Source: RPQJ01 sp963793675 | Lineage (GTDB): Bacteria > Pseudomonadota > Gammaproteobacteria > Steroidobacterales > Steroidobacteraceae | DNA: 64,000 bases | Direction of reading: 5' to 3' | Assembly (NCBI GenBank): GCA_963793675.1 | Contig: CAWCBA010000010.1 | Location: 868,001 to 932,000 of the forward strand | Part shown: piece by piece, positions 1 to 9,194 of the stretch | Numbering within the stretch: position 1 is the first letter of the stretch | How the letters are laid out: every line of letters begins with the position of its first letter | The notes under the pieces: generated by a model | The model's database searches: none | The model's input: the letters and a program-made list of their open reading frames with translations, nothing else | What the model was told of the DNA's origin: nothing | Program-made: the position numbers and the translations under genes

Positions 1-881
1 GAAGGTCAGCGCGCCGGGCAGGCGTCTTTCCCAGGCGGCCTCGGTGTGCATGGCATCCGGATCGACCACGAAGCGGAAGTTCGAATCGTCGTAGCCGGCG
101 GCGCGGAAATTCGTCTCCACCTGGCGGATCAGGCCGATCATCTTCTCGCTGATGACCGGGTCGGGGGCTTCCTTGCCACCGAACGCCACGAACACCTTGA
201 CCGGCAGGGCCACGAGCGGGCTCGTGTCACGCACCAGTTGCCCCATTCCGATCCACATCGTAGGGCTCTCGATCAGCCCGTAACCGAAAGTGTTGGGCTT
301 CGCGAGCAGCGCATACAGCGTCGCGACGCCACCGTAGGACGAGCCGCCGATACCGGTGTTCGGCTGGCCCGTCAGCGTGCGGTACTGGCTGTCGACCAGC
401 GGCATGACTTCCCTGGTCATGAAGTCGGGAAGAGCCTGCCGGCCGGCTCGTCCATGTCGGGGTCGCCGATGAAATCCTTGTACGGGAGGTACTCGCGCGC
501 GCGGTCCTTGCCAGCGTGATCGACGCCGACCACGATCATGGCCGGGATTTTCTTTTCTGCGATGAGCTGCTGGACGGTCTCGTCGACACCCCACTCATGG
601 TGACTGACGTCGCTCAGGCACGCGTCGAACACGTTCTGGCCATCGAGCATGTAGAGGACAGGGTAGCGGCGATCCTTGTTGGCAGCATCACCATAGCCCG
701 GAGGCAGCAGTACGCGGACCGTCCGCTCATTGCCGAAGATCGTGCTCTTCAGCGTATGCAGGCGGAGGTCACCGCTGACCGTCGACTTGCAGGCCGCCGC
801 AGCCGGAGCGCTCGCCGCGCCGGTCGGGCCGGCGGGGACCAGGCCGGTGCAGAGCGCGAGGCAAAGGAGCGTGGTTCGCAT
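1..881 (-). CDS. Secreted esterase of the enterochelin-esterase/IroE-like family, C-terminus beyond the window, frameshifted
   Basis: An ATG at 881 opens a protein with a cleavable signal peptide (hydrophobic stretch up to about residue 24, ending in Ala-rich GAASA). The alpha/beta-hydrolase body follows, with LLPPGYGD, YPVLYMLDGQNVFD and, after a break, the nucleophile elbow GGSSYGG. The first frame stops at 417, but the next residues (DFMTREVMPLV and onward) continue the same family in another frame down to base 1. One base is therefore missing, or two are extra, near 420-445 in a GCCGGCC-rich stretch. Family knowledge suggests hydrolysis of a siderophore or other ester in the periplasm; the substrate is not visible. 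It diverges from the PAP2 gene at 1003. The left edge truncates the C-terminus. Confidence 0.8.
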
Positions 882-1002
882 TTGGGTCCCTCCGGTTGCC
901 GCATGTTAACCCGTCCGACCCATCTCGACCGACCTGGCGTCGTCGCAGCGGGGTCACGACTCACCGCATACTGCTGCGATCGTGTGTACCATCCGCAACA
1001 CG

Positions 1003-1788
1003 ATGAAGACCAAATCTGCGTTACTCCTCGTCTGCGCTTTCGCGGTTACCCTGATGCATCCGCGTCCAAGCGACGCCCAGGCGGTACAGCCACGCGAGGC
1101 GCTGGAGGACACCAAGCTGTACTTCACCGCGCCACTACGCTGGGATGGCCGCGACTGGATCGAATTCGGCAGCACGCTGGTCGCCATCGGCATCGTCCAT
1201 GAATTCGACGGCGACGTGCGGGACCACTTCGCAGGCGCCGATGCACCGCTCGACGGCGATGACCCGAACAACCTCGATGACGCGCTGCCTGCCGCCGTCA
1301 TGCTTGCGGGCACCTGGCTCCTTGCCGGTGTCGTCGACGAACCGGGTGCCTGGCGGGAAGTCGGTTCGATGATCGAGGCGACGGCCTTTACCCTCGTGAG
1401 CTCGGAGGTCCTGAAGCTGTCGTTCGGTCGCCGGCGCCCAAATGAGACGACCGATCCCGACCAGTGGTTCGAAAGCGGCTCATCGTTTCCGTCAGGGCAC
1501 ACCAGCATCGCATTTGCGATCGGGACGGTACTCGCAGAGTCGGGCGACGACCGCTATCGCTGGACGCGCAGGTTCCTGGGTTACGGCCTTGCCGGCGCCA
1601 CGGCTTACCTGCGCCTGGATCACAACCAGCACTGGGCGTCGGACGTGGCCGCGGGCGCCGCACTCGGCCTGTCGACCGCGCGATTCGTGATGAATAGGCG
1701 TGAGGCCAGTTCCGAGCAGACTGCCTTTGCGATCGCGCCGGGCGAACAGGGCGGGGTCATGCTCACTTTCCGGATGCCGTTGCACTGA
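1003..1788 (+). CDS. PAP2-superfamily phosphatase, exported
   Basis: This is a 261-residue protein with an N-terminal hydrophobic signal. I start at ATG 1003 (MKTKSALLL) rather than the upstream GTG at 982, because the signal peptide begins there. The three phosphatidic acid phosphatase type 2 motifs are present in order: KLSFGRRRP from about residue 138, SFPSGHTS around 163, and RLDHNQHWASDV around 204-215, containing the catalytic histidines. Family members dephosphorylate lipid phosphates or undecaprenyl pyrophosphate at the periplasmic membrane face; which substrate applies here is unknown. It is divergent from the esterase and is followed 19 bases later by the arginase-family gene. Confidence 0.85.
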   Translation: MKTKSALLLVCAFAVTLMHPRPSDAQAVQPREALEDTKLYFTAPLRWDGRDWIEFGSTLVAIGIVHEFDGDVRDHFAGADAPLDGDDPNNLDDALPAAVMLAGTWLLAGVVDEPGAWREVGSMIEATAFTLVSSEVLKLSFGRRRPNETTDPDQWFESGSSFPSGHTSIAFAIGTVLAESGDDRYRWTRRFLGYGLAGATAYLRLDHNQHWASDVAAGAALGLSTARFVMNRREASSEQTAFAIAPGEQGGVMLTFRMPLH

Positions 1789-1807
1789 TTGGAGGCAGCC
1801 GCGAGGC

Positions 1808-2605
1808 ATGCAGATCCAGATCCTGGGCGTTCCGACGGACGTCAATTCTTCGTACCGGCGCGGTGCCGCGACGGCGCCGGCGGCCATCCGGGCGGCCTGG
1901 CGCCGTTATGCGGAGTTCGGCAACTCCGCCACCGAGAGCGGGCTCGAGATCGGCAGCGACCTGACCATCGTCGATCTGGGTGATGTTGCAGTTCACGAAG
2001 ACGAGTCGGACCATGCCGTCATCGCGGCGGCGGCGGCGAAGGCGGCGCGAGCTGGACCGCTGTTGTCGGTGGGGGGCGATCACTCGGTCACGTTTCCGCT
2101 CATCGAAGGCCTGGCCACGGTGCACGGGCCCCTCAACCTGTTGCACTTCGATGCGCATCCCGATCTCTATCACGATTACGACGGCAATCCGCGTTCACAC
2201 GCGAGCCCTTTCGCCAGGATCATGGAGCGAGGCCTCGCCAGGCGGCTCGTCCAGGTGGGCGTACGCACGTGGAACAGGCACAACCGCGAGCAGGCGCAGC
2301 GGTTCGGCGTCGAAGTCGTCGAATGGGCCGATTTCACGCCTGCGACGGTGCCGATTCCCACGGGACCCCTGTACGTCACGATCGACCTGGACGCGCTCGA
2401 TCCGGCCTTCGCGCCGGGCGTGTCGCACCCCGAACCCGCTGGCTTGAGCGTGCGTGACATCGTCGCGGTGATTGCCCGTATCCGCACGCCGGTCGTCGGC
2501 GCGGATGTCGTCGAACTGAACCCGGTGCACGATAGCGGCGATGCCACTGCCATCGTGGCCGTCAAGCTGATCAAGGAACTGATGGGCGCGATGGCGCGCT
2601 GCTGA
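1808..2605 (+). CDS. Arginase/agmatinase/formiminoglutamase family hydrolase
   Basis: This 265-residue cytosolic enzyme has all the binuclear manganese motifs of ureohydrolases: GGDHS with His near residue 92, DAHPD from residue 115, and DLDALDP from residue 193. It cleaves a guanidino or formimino group from an arginine-like substrate. The motifs alone do not separate agmatinase, arginase and formiminoglutamase. I chose ATG 1808 because GGAGG lies 12 bases upstream (1791-1795) and MQIQILGVP is a natural N-terminus; the longer open frame from 1700 only reads through the end of the PAP2 gene. It converges on selO. Confidence 0.85.
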   Translation: MQIQILGVPTDVNSSYRRGAATAPAAIRAAWRRYAEFGNSATESGLEIGSDLTIVDLGDVAVHEDESDHAVIAAAAAKAARAGPLLSVGGDHSVTFPLIEGLATVHGPLNLLHFDAHPDLYHDYDGNPRSHASPFARIMERGLARRLVQVGVRTWNRHNREQAQRFGVEVVEWADFTPATVPIPTGPLYVTIDLDALDPAFAPGVSHPEPAGLSVRDIVAVIARIRTPVVGADVVELNPVHDSGDATAIVAVKLIKELMGAMARC

Positions 2606-2623
2606 GCGGACGCGGCCGCCGAT

Positions 2624-4090
2624 TCACGTTCCGCAGAATGTGTTCGGCACTCGCTCGTGAGGCAGGGGCGGCGAGCGATACGATTCGTGGCCCGGCTGAT
2701 GCTCGAAGGGTCGGGACAGCACGGCGTGCAGGGTATGGAACGGTTTGAAGTCGCCGTCCCGCACGGCCGCCTCGATAATCTCCTCGACGCGATGATTGCG
2801 CGGAATGTAGGCCGGGTTCGTTCGCTGCAGGGTTGCGACGCAGCTCGCGAGACCGCCGGGCTCGCGCGCCAGCCGTGCGCGCCAGCGACGCACCCACGCC
2901 GAGAAAGGATCCGGCAGCGCCGTATCGTCCGTCGCGGCGTCGGCCAGCGCGCGATACGTGTTGGTGAAATCGGCAGCATCGGCGTGCATGAGCGCGAGCA
3001 GATCCGTTACCAGCGCGTGGTCATCGTCTTCGCTTGCGTTCAAGCCGAGTTTGCGGCGGAATCCTTCGAGCCAATGCCTTTCGAAGCGCGCGGAGACGCC
3101 CTGCAGGGACGTGGTGGCGCGTTCGACCGCGAGTCCCGGGTCAGTATTGATCAGCGGCAGCAGCGTTTCGGCGAGACGGGCCAGATTCCACTGCAGGATG
3201 GCGGGCTGGTTGCCGTAGGCATACCGTCCGCGACGGTCGATGAAGCTGTAGACAGTCGCCGGATCGTACTCGTCCATGAACGCGCAAGGCCCGAAATCGA
3301 TCGTCTCGCCTGAGACCGTCATGTTGTCCGTGTTCATCACGCCGTGGATGAAGCCGACCTGCATCCAGCGCGCGATGAGCGAAGTCTGCCGCTCGGCGAC
3401 GGCCTCGAACAGGGCGAAGTAACGGTCGGGGTCGTCGCGCAGCTGCGGGTAGTGGCGCGCGATGGCGTAATCGGCGAGCACGCGTACGCCGTCCACGTCG
3501 CCACGCGCGGCGAAGAATTCGAACGTGCCGATGCGGAGGTGGCTGGCCGCGACGCGGATCAGCACGCCTCCCGGCAACGGGCCATTGTCACGCAGTACCG
3601 GCTCACCGGTGGTGGCCGCCGACAATGCGCGCGTCGTCGGTAATCCGAGCGCGTGCATCGCCTCGCTCACCAGGTATTCGCGCAGGACGGGCCCGAGTGC
3701 CGCACGGCCATCGCCTCGCCGCGAGAACGGCGTGGGGCCCGCGCCTTTCCACTGCAGGTCGCGGCGCTGCCCCTGCGCATCGATCACCTCGCCGATCAGC
3801 AGCGCCCTGCCGTCACCGAGTTGCGGCACGAATGAGCCGAACTGATGACCCGCGTACGCCATGGCGAGCGGCCGCGCGCCGGCCGGCACGTGGTTGCCGG
3901 CGCAGAGGGCTGCGAGTTGCGCGTCGGACAGTCGATTTCGGTCGACCCCAAGCTGGCTGGCCAGGCTGTCGTTGAATGTGACCAGCGCAGGTGCAGCGAC
4001 CGCCGTCGGCGCCACACGGGCGTAGAAGCGCTGCGGAAGCGCCGCGTAGGTGTGGGAGAACTCGGCGAACGCGCCGTGACTTGGGGCCAT
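2624..4090 (-). CDS. selO: Protein adenylyltransferase SelO (YdiU/UPF0061)
   Basis: This is a 488-residue pseudokinase-fold enzyme. SelO transfers AMP from ATP to Ser/Thr/Tyr of target proteins, linked in E. coli to redox homeostasis. Family blocks seen are GHQFG (81-85), LGDGRA (91-96), WKGAGPTPFSR (114-124), the long SEAMHALGLPTTRALS segment, and HGVMNTDNM followed by IDFGPCAFMD, which supply the metal and nucleotide ligands. I start at ATG 4090 (MAPSHGAF). The 21 extra codons upstream overlap the thioesterase end and look non-native. The C-terminus carries a Cys close to the end (NTFCGT), as expected for SelO proteins with a redox-active C-terminal cysteine. Confidence 0.93.
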   Translation of the reverse strand: MAPSHGAFAEFSHTYAALPQRFYARVAPTAVAAPALVTFNDSLASQLGVDRNRLSDAQLAALCAGNHVPAGARPLAMAYAGHQFGSFVPQLGDGRALLIGEVIDAQGQRRDLQWKGAGPTPFSRRGDGRAALGPVLREYLVSEAMHALGLPTTRALSAATTGEPVLRDNGPLPGGVLIRVAASHLRIGTFEFFAARGDVDGVRVLADYAIARHYPQLRDDPDRYFALFEAVAERQTSLIARWMQVGFIHGVMNTDNMTVSGETIDFGPCAFMDEYDPATVYSFIDRRGRYAYGNQPAILQWNLARLAETLLPLINTDPGLAVERATTSLQGVSARFERHWLEGFRRKLGLNASEDDDHALVTDLLALMHADAADFTNTYRALADAATDDTALPDPFSAWVRRWRARLAREPGGLASCVATLQRTNPAYIPRNHRVEEIIEAAVRDGDFKPFHTLHAVLSRPFEHQPGHESYRSPPLPHERVPNTFCGT

Positions 4091-4097
4091 CACGCGG

Positions 4098-4912
4098 TCA
4101 GCCGAAGACCGCGACGGTCTGGTGACTGACCGAGTACGCGTGCCCGTCGGCACCGTACAGCAGCGACGTCTGGCTGAGGTATCCCGCCGTACCGGCGCGC
4201 ACCTCGGTATCGATCAACACCCAGTCGTGCAGGTCGAGGTACGCCGGATCGCGCAGTATTTCGATCATCCAGTTCACCGAACTCGCGGGCGCCGGCTCGG
4301 TGAGCATCGACAGCACCGGCGTGGGGATCACGTCCGCCAGCGCCAGCAACGCATCCTCCGAGCCGCACTCCCGATCGTGCAACCGGGCATAGATCAGCGA
4401 TCTGGGCTCGGTGTGACCGGAGTAAGGCTGGGCACCGCGCGCGACACGGACTTCGAAGTGCCGCAGGAACGCGGGCGACAGGGTGGGCCGACGACCGAGA
4501 CGCGGGCGTCTTCCGCCGACACACCGGGCTCCGGGCGCGGCATTTCTTTCACGAACCGTGATTCGCGCGGCCCGCCAAAGATACCCACTACCGTGCAGGC
4601 CACCTTGCCATCGTCGTGCATGAGGTCGCACCGTGCATGGACGGTCGATTTTCCAGCGCGCAGGGTTTCGGCCTTCATCCGGATCGGTGCACCGCCGAGC
4701 AAGGGGCCGACGAAAGTCATCTGCGCGCTGCGCAAGGGCATCGCAGCCGCCTGCAGGGGCAGCACCGCCCGCATCGCCCGGCCACCCAGGGCCATCTGCA
4801 TGCCACCGAAGACGGTGCGGCCCTGCAGCCAGTCGGGAGGGACGGTCACTGAAGGACCTGGACCGGTGCAAGGCTCGATGGAAGCCAGGACCTGTGAGAA
4901 CCCGGTAGGCAT
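4098..4912 (-). CDS. Acyl-CoA thioesterase-like double-hotdog protein, frameshifted
   Basis: The ATG at 4912 starts MPTGFSQVLASIEP and runs through LQGRTVFGGMQMALGGRAM, a hotdog helix typical of TesB-like thioesterases, to about residue 145. The frame is then lost near 4480; the family resumes one frame over (TLSPAFLRHFEVRVA) and ends at 4098 with TSLLYGADGHAYS. One base is missing, or two are extra, in the GGCCCACCC stretch. Corrected length is 271 residues, normal for a fused double-hotdog enzyme. It would hydrolyse acyl-CoA; chain-length preference cannot be read. It lies on the same strand as bufABC, 110 bases downstream of bufC, and just upstream of selO. Confidence 0.75.
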
Positions 4913-5022
4913 GGCGCGATTCTACCCGGAACCAGGTCGCCCACGGCGCTGGCCGATCCGTATGCCTGGCGTCAGCTCGATCAAGCTCGGTTGCGAAGCG
5001 GAGGAGGGGCGGCTGGTGGCAG

Positions 5023-5815
5023 TCAGACCGGAGCGGATGGACTGACGATCTGCACGACGAGTCCTTCGCCAAAGGCCCAGCCCAGCAATCGGCCCAGTGC
5101 CTCGGCATCCGTCGCGGCAGCTTCGGTGGCGGCTCCCAGCGACATTCCCGCGCACAGGTGCTGCAGCAGTCGATGATCGGGTCCGTCGAGCTTGTACACC
5201 GCCACTCGGTCCGCGGTGCAAGCGACCGCACAGTGTTCGGCACCCGCATCGAGTCGACGGGGGAGGCCGCATCCTCGCGCTGGTTGGATTGCCACACGCT
5301 CCAGATCGGAAAAGGCGAAGCCACCAGCTGCAACGAAGGCTGTAATACCAGCGCCAGGTGCGGCAGCACGTCCGCGTCGAAGCGACCGAGCGACTCCAGG
5401 CCGATCGGGTCGCGCCGCGCCGCGGCGACAGCCGCCTCGCAGGCCCATTCGAGACGCGCGAGGTCGGCGAGCCATTCGTAGCCGCGTGCCCGTCATGCGG
5501 TCCGGCGAGCCATGCCGGGAATGCCTCACCGATCCAGTGCAGGTCACCGTGTCGCGATGGATGCTCGTCACGGTAGTCGTGCGCGAGCTGACGAAAGAAA
5601 TCGGCACCCACGCGTCGCCGCAACACGGGGTAGGTGCACTCGAGTGCGGTGAGGAAAAACTGCCATGCGTTGTTGCGGTAGACGTCGATCCGCTCACCGA
5701 AAACGGTGGCGTCGTCGCTGCCTGCGAGCAGATGCAGGTCCGCATCGTCTGCAGATCACCGAGCGCACGCTGCGGCGGAATGCCGCCTGCAGTGCCTTCA
5801 GGTTCGGAACAACAT
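5023..5815 (-). CDS. bufC: HvfC/BufC-like partner protein (DUF2063 family), several frameshifts
   Basis: No single frame is open, but fragments in consecutive frames read as one DUF2063-family protein: NLKALQAAFR near the N-terminus, PVLRRRVGADFFRQLAHDYR, HPSRHGDLHWIGEAFPAWL, VLPHLALVLQPSLQLV, and a C-terminal segment ending FGEGLVVQIVSPSAPV at 5023. At least four indels are needed. The corrected length is about 263 residues, normal for the family. In HvfABC/BufABC systems this protein delivers the precursor peptide to the DUF692 enzyme. Its start probably overlaps the bufB stop (TGATG at 5817-5813). Either the locus is decaying or, more likely given broken essential genes elsewhere in the window, the sequence has errors. 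Confidence 0.7.
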
Positions 5816-6689
5816 CACGCGGCTGCTGCACGGCACCGCTCCAGTCGCTGATCGGCGCGAGTCGCTTCCGCGAGCAGCGTTGCGAGGGGCGGCACGTCAT
5901 TGTCCCATTCGATCAGGGTCGGTACCGGACCGAAACGTCGCAACACGTCTTCGTACAGGGCCCAGACGTCGTCACAGACGGCGCTGCCGTGATCGTCGAT
6001 CAGCAGTTCGCGCGATCCCACCCGGCGTCGGGCGTGGCCGGCGAGGTGAATTTCCTGGATTGCCTGCCGCGGCAATGCCGCCAGGAACGCATCGAGGTCG
6101 AGGCCGAGATTCGCTGAGTTCACATACGCGTTGTTCACGTCGAGCAGGAGGCCGCAGCCGCTGCGCTCCACGAGGGCCGCGAGGAATTCGCCTTCGCTGA
6201 GCTGCGAGCACGCGAAACTTACGTACGCGCTCAGGTTTTCGACCAGGATCTGGCGACCGAGGAAGTCCTGCACCTCACGCACGCGGGCAGCGAGGTGCTC
6301 CACGGCTTCCTCGGTGTAGGGCAGCGGCAGCAGGTCGTTGAAATGTTCACCGTCGACGTGGCCCCAGCATGCGTGCTCGCTCACCAGGCCCGGTTCGATA
6401 ACGACGCACGGCATCGCGCACGCATTGCGAGGTGACGGCGGTCGATGGGGTCGGCCGAGCCGAGCCCGAGCCCGACGCCGTGCAGGCTCAGCGGAAACCG
6501 CGAGCGCGCGCGCTCGAGGGCGCGGACGGCAGGGCCACCTGCATGAAAGTAGTTCTCGGTGTGGGCTTCGAGCCACGCCGGCGGGGAAGCCGTGTTCAGT
6601 ATTGCCTCATGGTGCGGCGAACGGAGGCCGATCCCGGCTCGCACCGGGATCGCTCCGCGGACAGGCGCTGGCAATGGTCCGCCTGTCAC
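5815..6689 (-). CDS. bufB: DUF692 multinuclear iron oxidase (HvfB/BufB-like), frameshifted
   Basis: A GTG at 6689 starts a protein with the opening GIGLRSPHHEAIL, then LEAHTENYF and LSLHGVGLGLG. After about residue 97 the frame shifts twice near 6390-6440, and the family continues as PGLVSEHACWGHVDGEHF, ILVENLSAYVSF, LLLDVNNAYVNS, EIHLAGHA, DDHGSAV and IEWDNDVPPL. These His/Glu/Asn/Asp blocks carry the metal ligands of MNIO (DUF692) enzymes, which oxidise cysteines of a RiPP precursor. Two extra bases explain the break (875 bases minus 2 gives 290 codons plus stop, normal length). It begins 6 bases after the bufA stop and ends overlapping bufC. Confidence 0.8.
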
Positions 6690-6695
6690 GATCGA

Positions 6696-6965
6696 TTACA
6701 TCGGCTTCTTGTCGTCGCCGTCGACCTTGCCGCCGGCCTTTTCGCATTCTTCCCGCGGCATCTTTTTCCATTCGGTGGGATCGTTGTCCTTCTTGGACGA
6801 CCCGGCGCAGCTGTGGCTCGCCGTCGCGCAGTCGTTCTTGCCGGCCTTGGCCACGCCGTAACACTTCACCTTGGCATCTTTGCCTTCCTGGTCGTCGGCA
6901 TTGGCAACGCCCACCGCGAGCAGGCTGCCGATGGCAGCTGCGATCGTCACGTGCTTGATGTTCAT
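6696..6965 (-). CDS. bufA: BufA1-type precursor peptide (DUF2282), exported cysteine peptide
   Basis: This 89-residue protein has a signal peptide cut near VANA-DD (residue 23) and a core with four cysteines at 35, 46, 53 and 74: KCYGVAKAGKNDCA, then HSCAGSS, then REECEKAGGKV. This spacing is the hallmark of DUF2282 bufferin/HvfA precursors, whose central cysteines are converted by the DUF692 enzyme into a copper-binding form that acts in the periplasm. I start at ATG 6965, preceded by AGAGGA about 12 bases upstream; the 37 codons before it lack family features. It is first gene of the bufABC operon. A DoxX-like fourth gene, common in such operons, is not seen here. Confidence 0.88.
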   Translation of the reverse strand: MNIKHVTIAAAIGSLLAVGVANADDQEGKDAKVKCYGVAKAGKNDCATASHSCAGSSKKDNDPTEWKKMPREECEKAGGKVDGDDKKPM

Positions 6966-7171
6966 GATGGTCGAGTCCTCTTGCGTCGTTGGTTTCTCCT
7001 GCGAGACCCGCAGGCTGCGCTCATGACCGCGGTGGCCGTTGCAGGTTGCAGCAGGCCGGGTCGCGCTGCGCATCATTATGAACAGAGGTCCGCGTACGGC
7101 GCGAGCAGGTTGGCTTAGTGGTCGGGCGGTGGCAGCATGGTCGGACCCTCCCCGGCGAGCCGAACACAGAC

Positions 7172-7636
7172 ATGGGCCTGAAAGACTGGATTACGCGGTA
7201 CCTGCCGGGCGGTGCGGGCAGCCAGGCGGCAGGATCGACGGAGCTGGGGCCGAACCTTGCGGTGGCGGCGTTGCTGGTGGAGGTGCTGCGGGCGGATTAT
7301 GACGTTGCGCCGACCGAACGCCAGCAGGTCATGGCCTCGGTCTCGGCGCTGCTTGGGCTTGGACCCCAGGAAACCCAGGCGCTGGTCGAGGAGGCCGAGC
7401 GTCACATCGACCAATCACACGACCTGTACCAGTTCACGTCGCAAGTCAACCGCACGTTCTCCGAGGCGGAGAAGGTCCGGTTGCTCGAAGCGTTGTGGCG
7501 CGTGGCGGACGCCGACGCGACGGTGCACAAGTACGAGGAGCACCTGATTCGTCGCGTCGCGGGTCTGCTGCACGTGCCGCATTCCAGTTTCATCGCGGCC
7601 AAGCTGCGAGCTACCGGCGCGACGAACCGCGACTGA
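7172..7636 (+). CDS. TerB-like (COG4103) tellurite-resistance-family protein
   Basis: This 154-residue soluble protein belongs to the TerB/DjlA-like all-helical fold. It shows VAALLVEVLRADYDVAPTER in the first half and LLEALWRVADADATVHKYEE, an EF-hand-like acidic helix repeat, in the second. Family members are small cytosolic proteins with a proposed metal-sensing or scaffold role; the precise function is not established. I start at ATG 7172 (MGLKDWITRYLP). It is divergent from bufA and precedes the ParA-like gene by about 100 bases on the same strand. Confidence 0.75.
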   Translation: MGLKDWITRYLPGGAGSQAAGSTELGPNLAVAALLVEVLRADYDVAPTERQQVMASVSALLGLGPQETQALVEEAERHIDQSHDLYQFTSQVNRTFSEAEKVRLLEALWRVADADATVHKYEEHLIRRVAGLLHVPHSSFIAAKLRATGATNRD

Positions 7637-7732
7637 CGGACGGCGCGCGGGCCAAAGCATTTTTTGCACGTCGGCTTGCGGCCGGACCCGGCGGTCGGGT
7701 ACGGTCGCGGCAGGAACTACCCACCGTTGGCC

Positions 7733-8484
7733 ATGGAACAGTCCTCCACTTCTCGCTTTCGTAAAATCGTCGTCCTGAATCCCAAGGGTGGGTCGGGCAA
7801 GTCGACCATCGCCACCAACCTGGCCGCGTATTACGCCTGGTCGGGGCGGTCCGTTGCGCTGATGGATCACGATTCCCAGGGCTCGAGCATGCGCTGGCTG
7901 CGGCAACGCCCAGCCGACCTGCCGGCCATCTATGGCATCGCGGCTTATGAAAAGAAGCTTGGCGTCACGCGTGCGTTTGCCCTGCGCACGCCGCCGGGAA
8001 CCGAGAAGCTGATCGTCGATACCCCTGCCGCGGTCACGCCGTTCCAGTTGCCCGAACTGACCCAGGACGCGCACGCCATCATCGTGCCGGTGCTGCCTTC
8101 GGATATCGACATCCACGCGGCATCGCGCGCAATTGCCGACCTGCTGCTGGCCGGCCGCGTGCATCGTTCCGAGCGGCGACTCGTCATCGTGGCCAACCGT
8201 GCCCGGCGCTACACCAAGGCGTTCTCGACGCTCATGAAGTTCCTGGAGAGCCTGCGCATCCCGGTCGGTGCGGTGTTGCGGGACTCGCAGGCGTACGTGC
8301 GGTCAGCCGAATGCGGAATGGGCATCCACGAAATGAAGGGTGCCCTGCTGCAGGAAGACCTCGATACGCTGGAAGCCCTTGGTCGACTGGCTCGAGCATC
8401 GCTCGGGCAGCGCATCCGCGGGCGAAGGCATCAGCGCTGGCACCGCCCTCGACCGTCGAAGTCGGCGAGGGCGCGCGCGGCTGA
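7733..8484 (+). CDS. ParA/MinD-family ATPase, chromosomal orphan, frameshifted near the 3' end
   Basis: ATG 7733 opens MEQSSTSRFRKIVVLNPKGGSGKST with the deviant Walker A motif (residues 18-25), then LMDHDSQGSSMRWL and LIVDTPAAV (Walker B/A' equivalents). These proteins are dimerising ATPases that position DNA or protein cargo. No ParB or parS-like partner is adjacent, so the cargo is unknown. The annotated frame runs past its natural end into the opposite gene. Two one-base shifts near 8377 and 8435 would give PLVDWLEHRSGSAS, then LAPPSTVEVGEGARG, with stop TGA at 8482-8484, directly abutting the stop of the convergent gene. The corrected length is 249 residues. Confidence 0.8.
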
Positions 8485-9063
8485 TTACTTGCCGGACGGC
8501 TTGTTCGACACCTTGTCGACGTCCTTCGCGAACAGCGCCGCTTCATCCGCGACCGAGAACGCAACCAGGTTGGGTTTGCCGTCATCGCCGTTCGCGCTGC
8601 TCACGACCGCGATGATCGGCGCGTCCTTCAGCCACAGCATGTAGGTGAACTTGGACTGGATCGCGCCTTCGTCGCGTTTCACCGCGTCGAAGTCACCGAA
8701 CATCGTACGCGAACGATTCACCACGGCCAGCAGCGAGGGCAGGCTGGGTTCGAGACGTGCGGTGGCGGCGCCAAGCGTCTTGTCGCTGCCCATCAGGAAA
8801 CAGAGTTCCTTGGTCTGGTGCTGCGTCGGCAGCTTGAGCAGCACTTGCCTGCTCGGGGCGCAGTAGCGGTCGGTGCCGACCAGTTCATCCTTGTCCCATT
8901 TGCCGCCGGGGTACTTGGCCTGGATGGCAGACCTGTCGGCACTCCACGGCAGGCCGAAGGCGCCGCTGCGGAACTGGGCGGCGACGTTGCCGGCGAAAGC
9001 CGCGCCGGTGCAGGCAAAGAGGGTGAATCCGGTGATCAGCGGCAGGAAACGGCTGCGGGTCAT
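8485..9063 (-). CDS. Conserved secreted protein of unknown function
   Basis: This is a 193-residue protein starting at ATG 9063 with a clear signal peptide (MTRSRFLPLITGFTLFAC..GAAFA). The mature part begins GNVAAQFRSGAFGLPWSADR and contains two cysteines (YCAPSRQ and LCFLMGS) that could pair. I do not recognise a characterised domain. The FGLPWG-like opening resembles other small periplasmic proteins of unknown role. Its stop codon abuts the corrected stop of the ParA-like gene on the other strand. Confidence 0.7.
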   Translation of the reverse strand: MTRSRFLPLITGFTLFACTGAAFAGNVAAQFRSGAFGLPWSADRSAIQAKYPGGKWDKDELVGTDRYCAPSRQVLLKLPTQHQTKELCFLMGSDKTLGAATARLEPSLPSLLAVVNRSRTMFGDFDAVKRDEGAIQSKFTYMLWLKDAPIIAVVSSANGDDGKPNLVAFSVADEAALFAKDVDKVSNKPSGK

Positions 9064-9194
9064 GCGCTCGACTCCACGAAGAAACAGGGACTGCTGTGGG
9101 GCGAGGATAGGTCCCTCCGGCCAGGCCTCGCACAGCACGCAACGAAAGCACGACATGCCTCTCAAGGCCGGGCTCGTTCGCTTGACATAATAAC

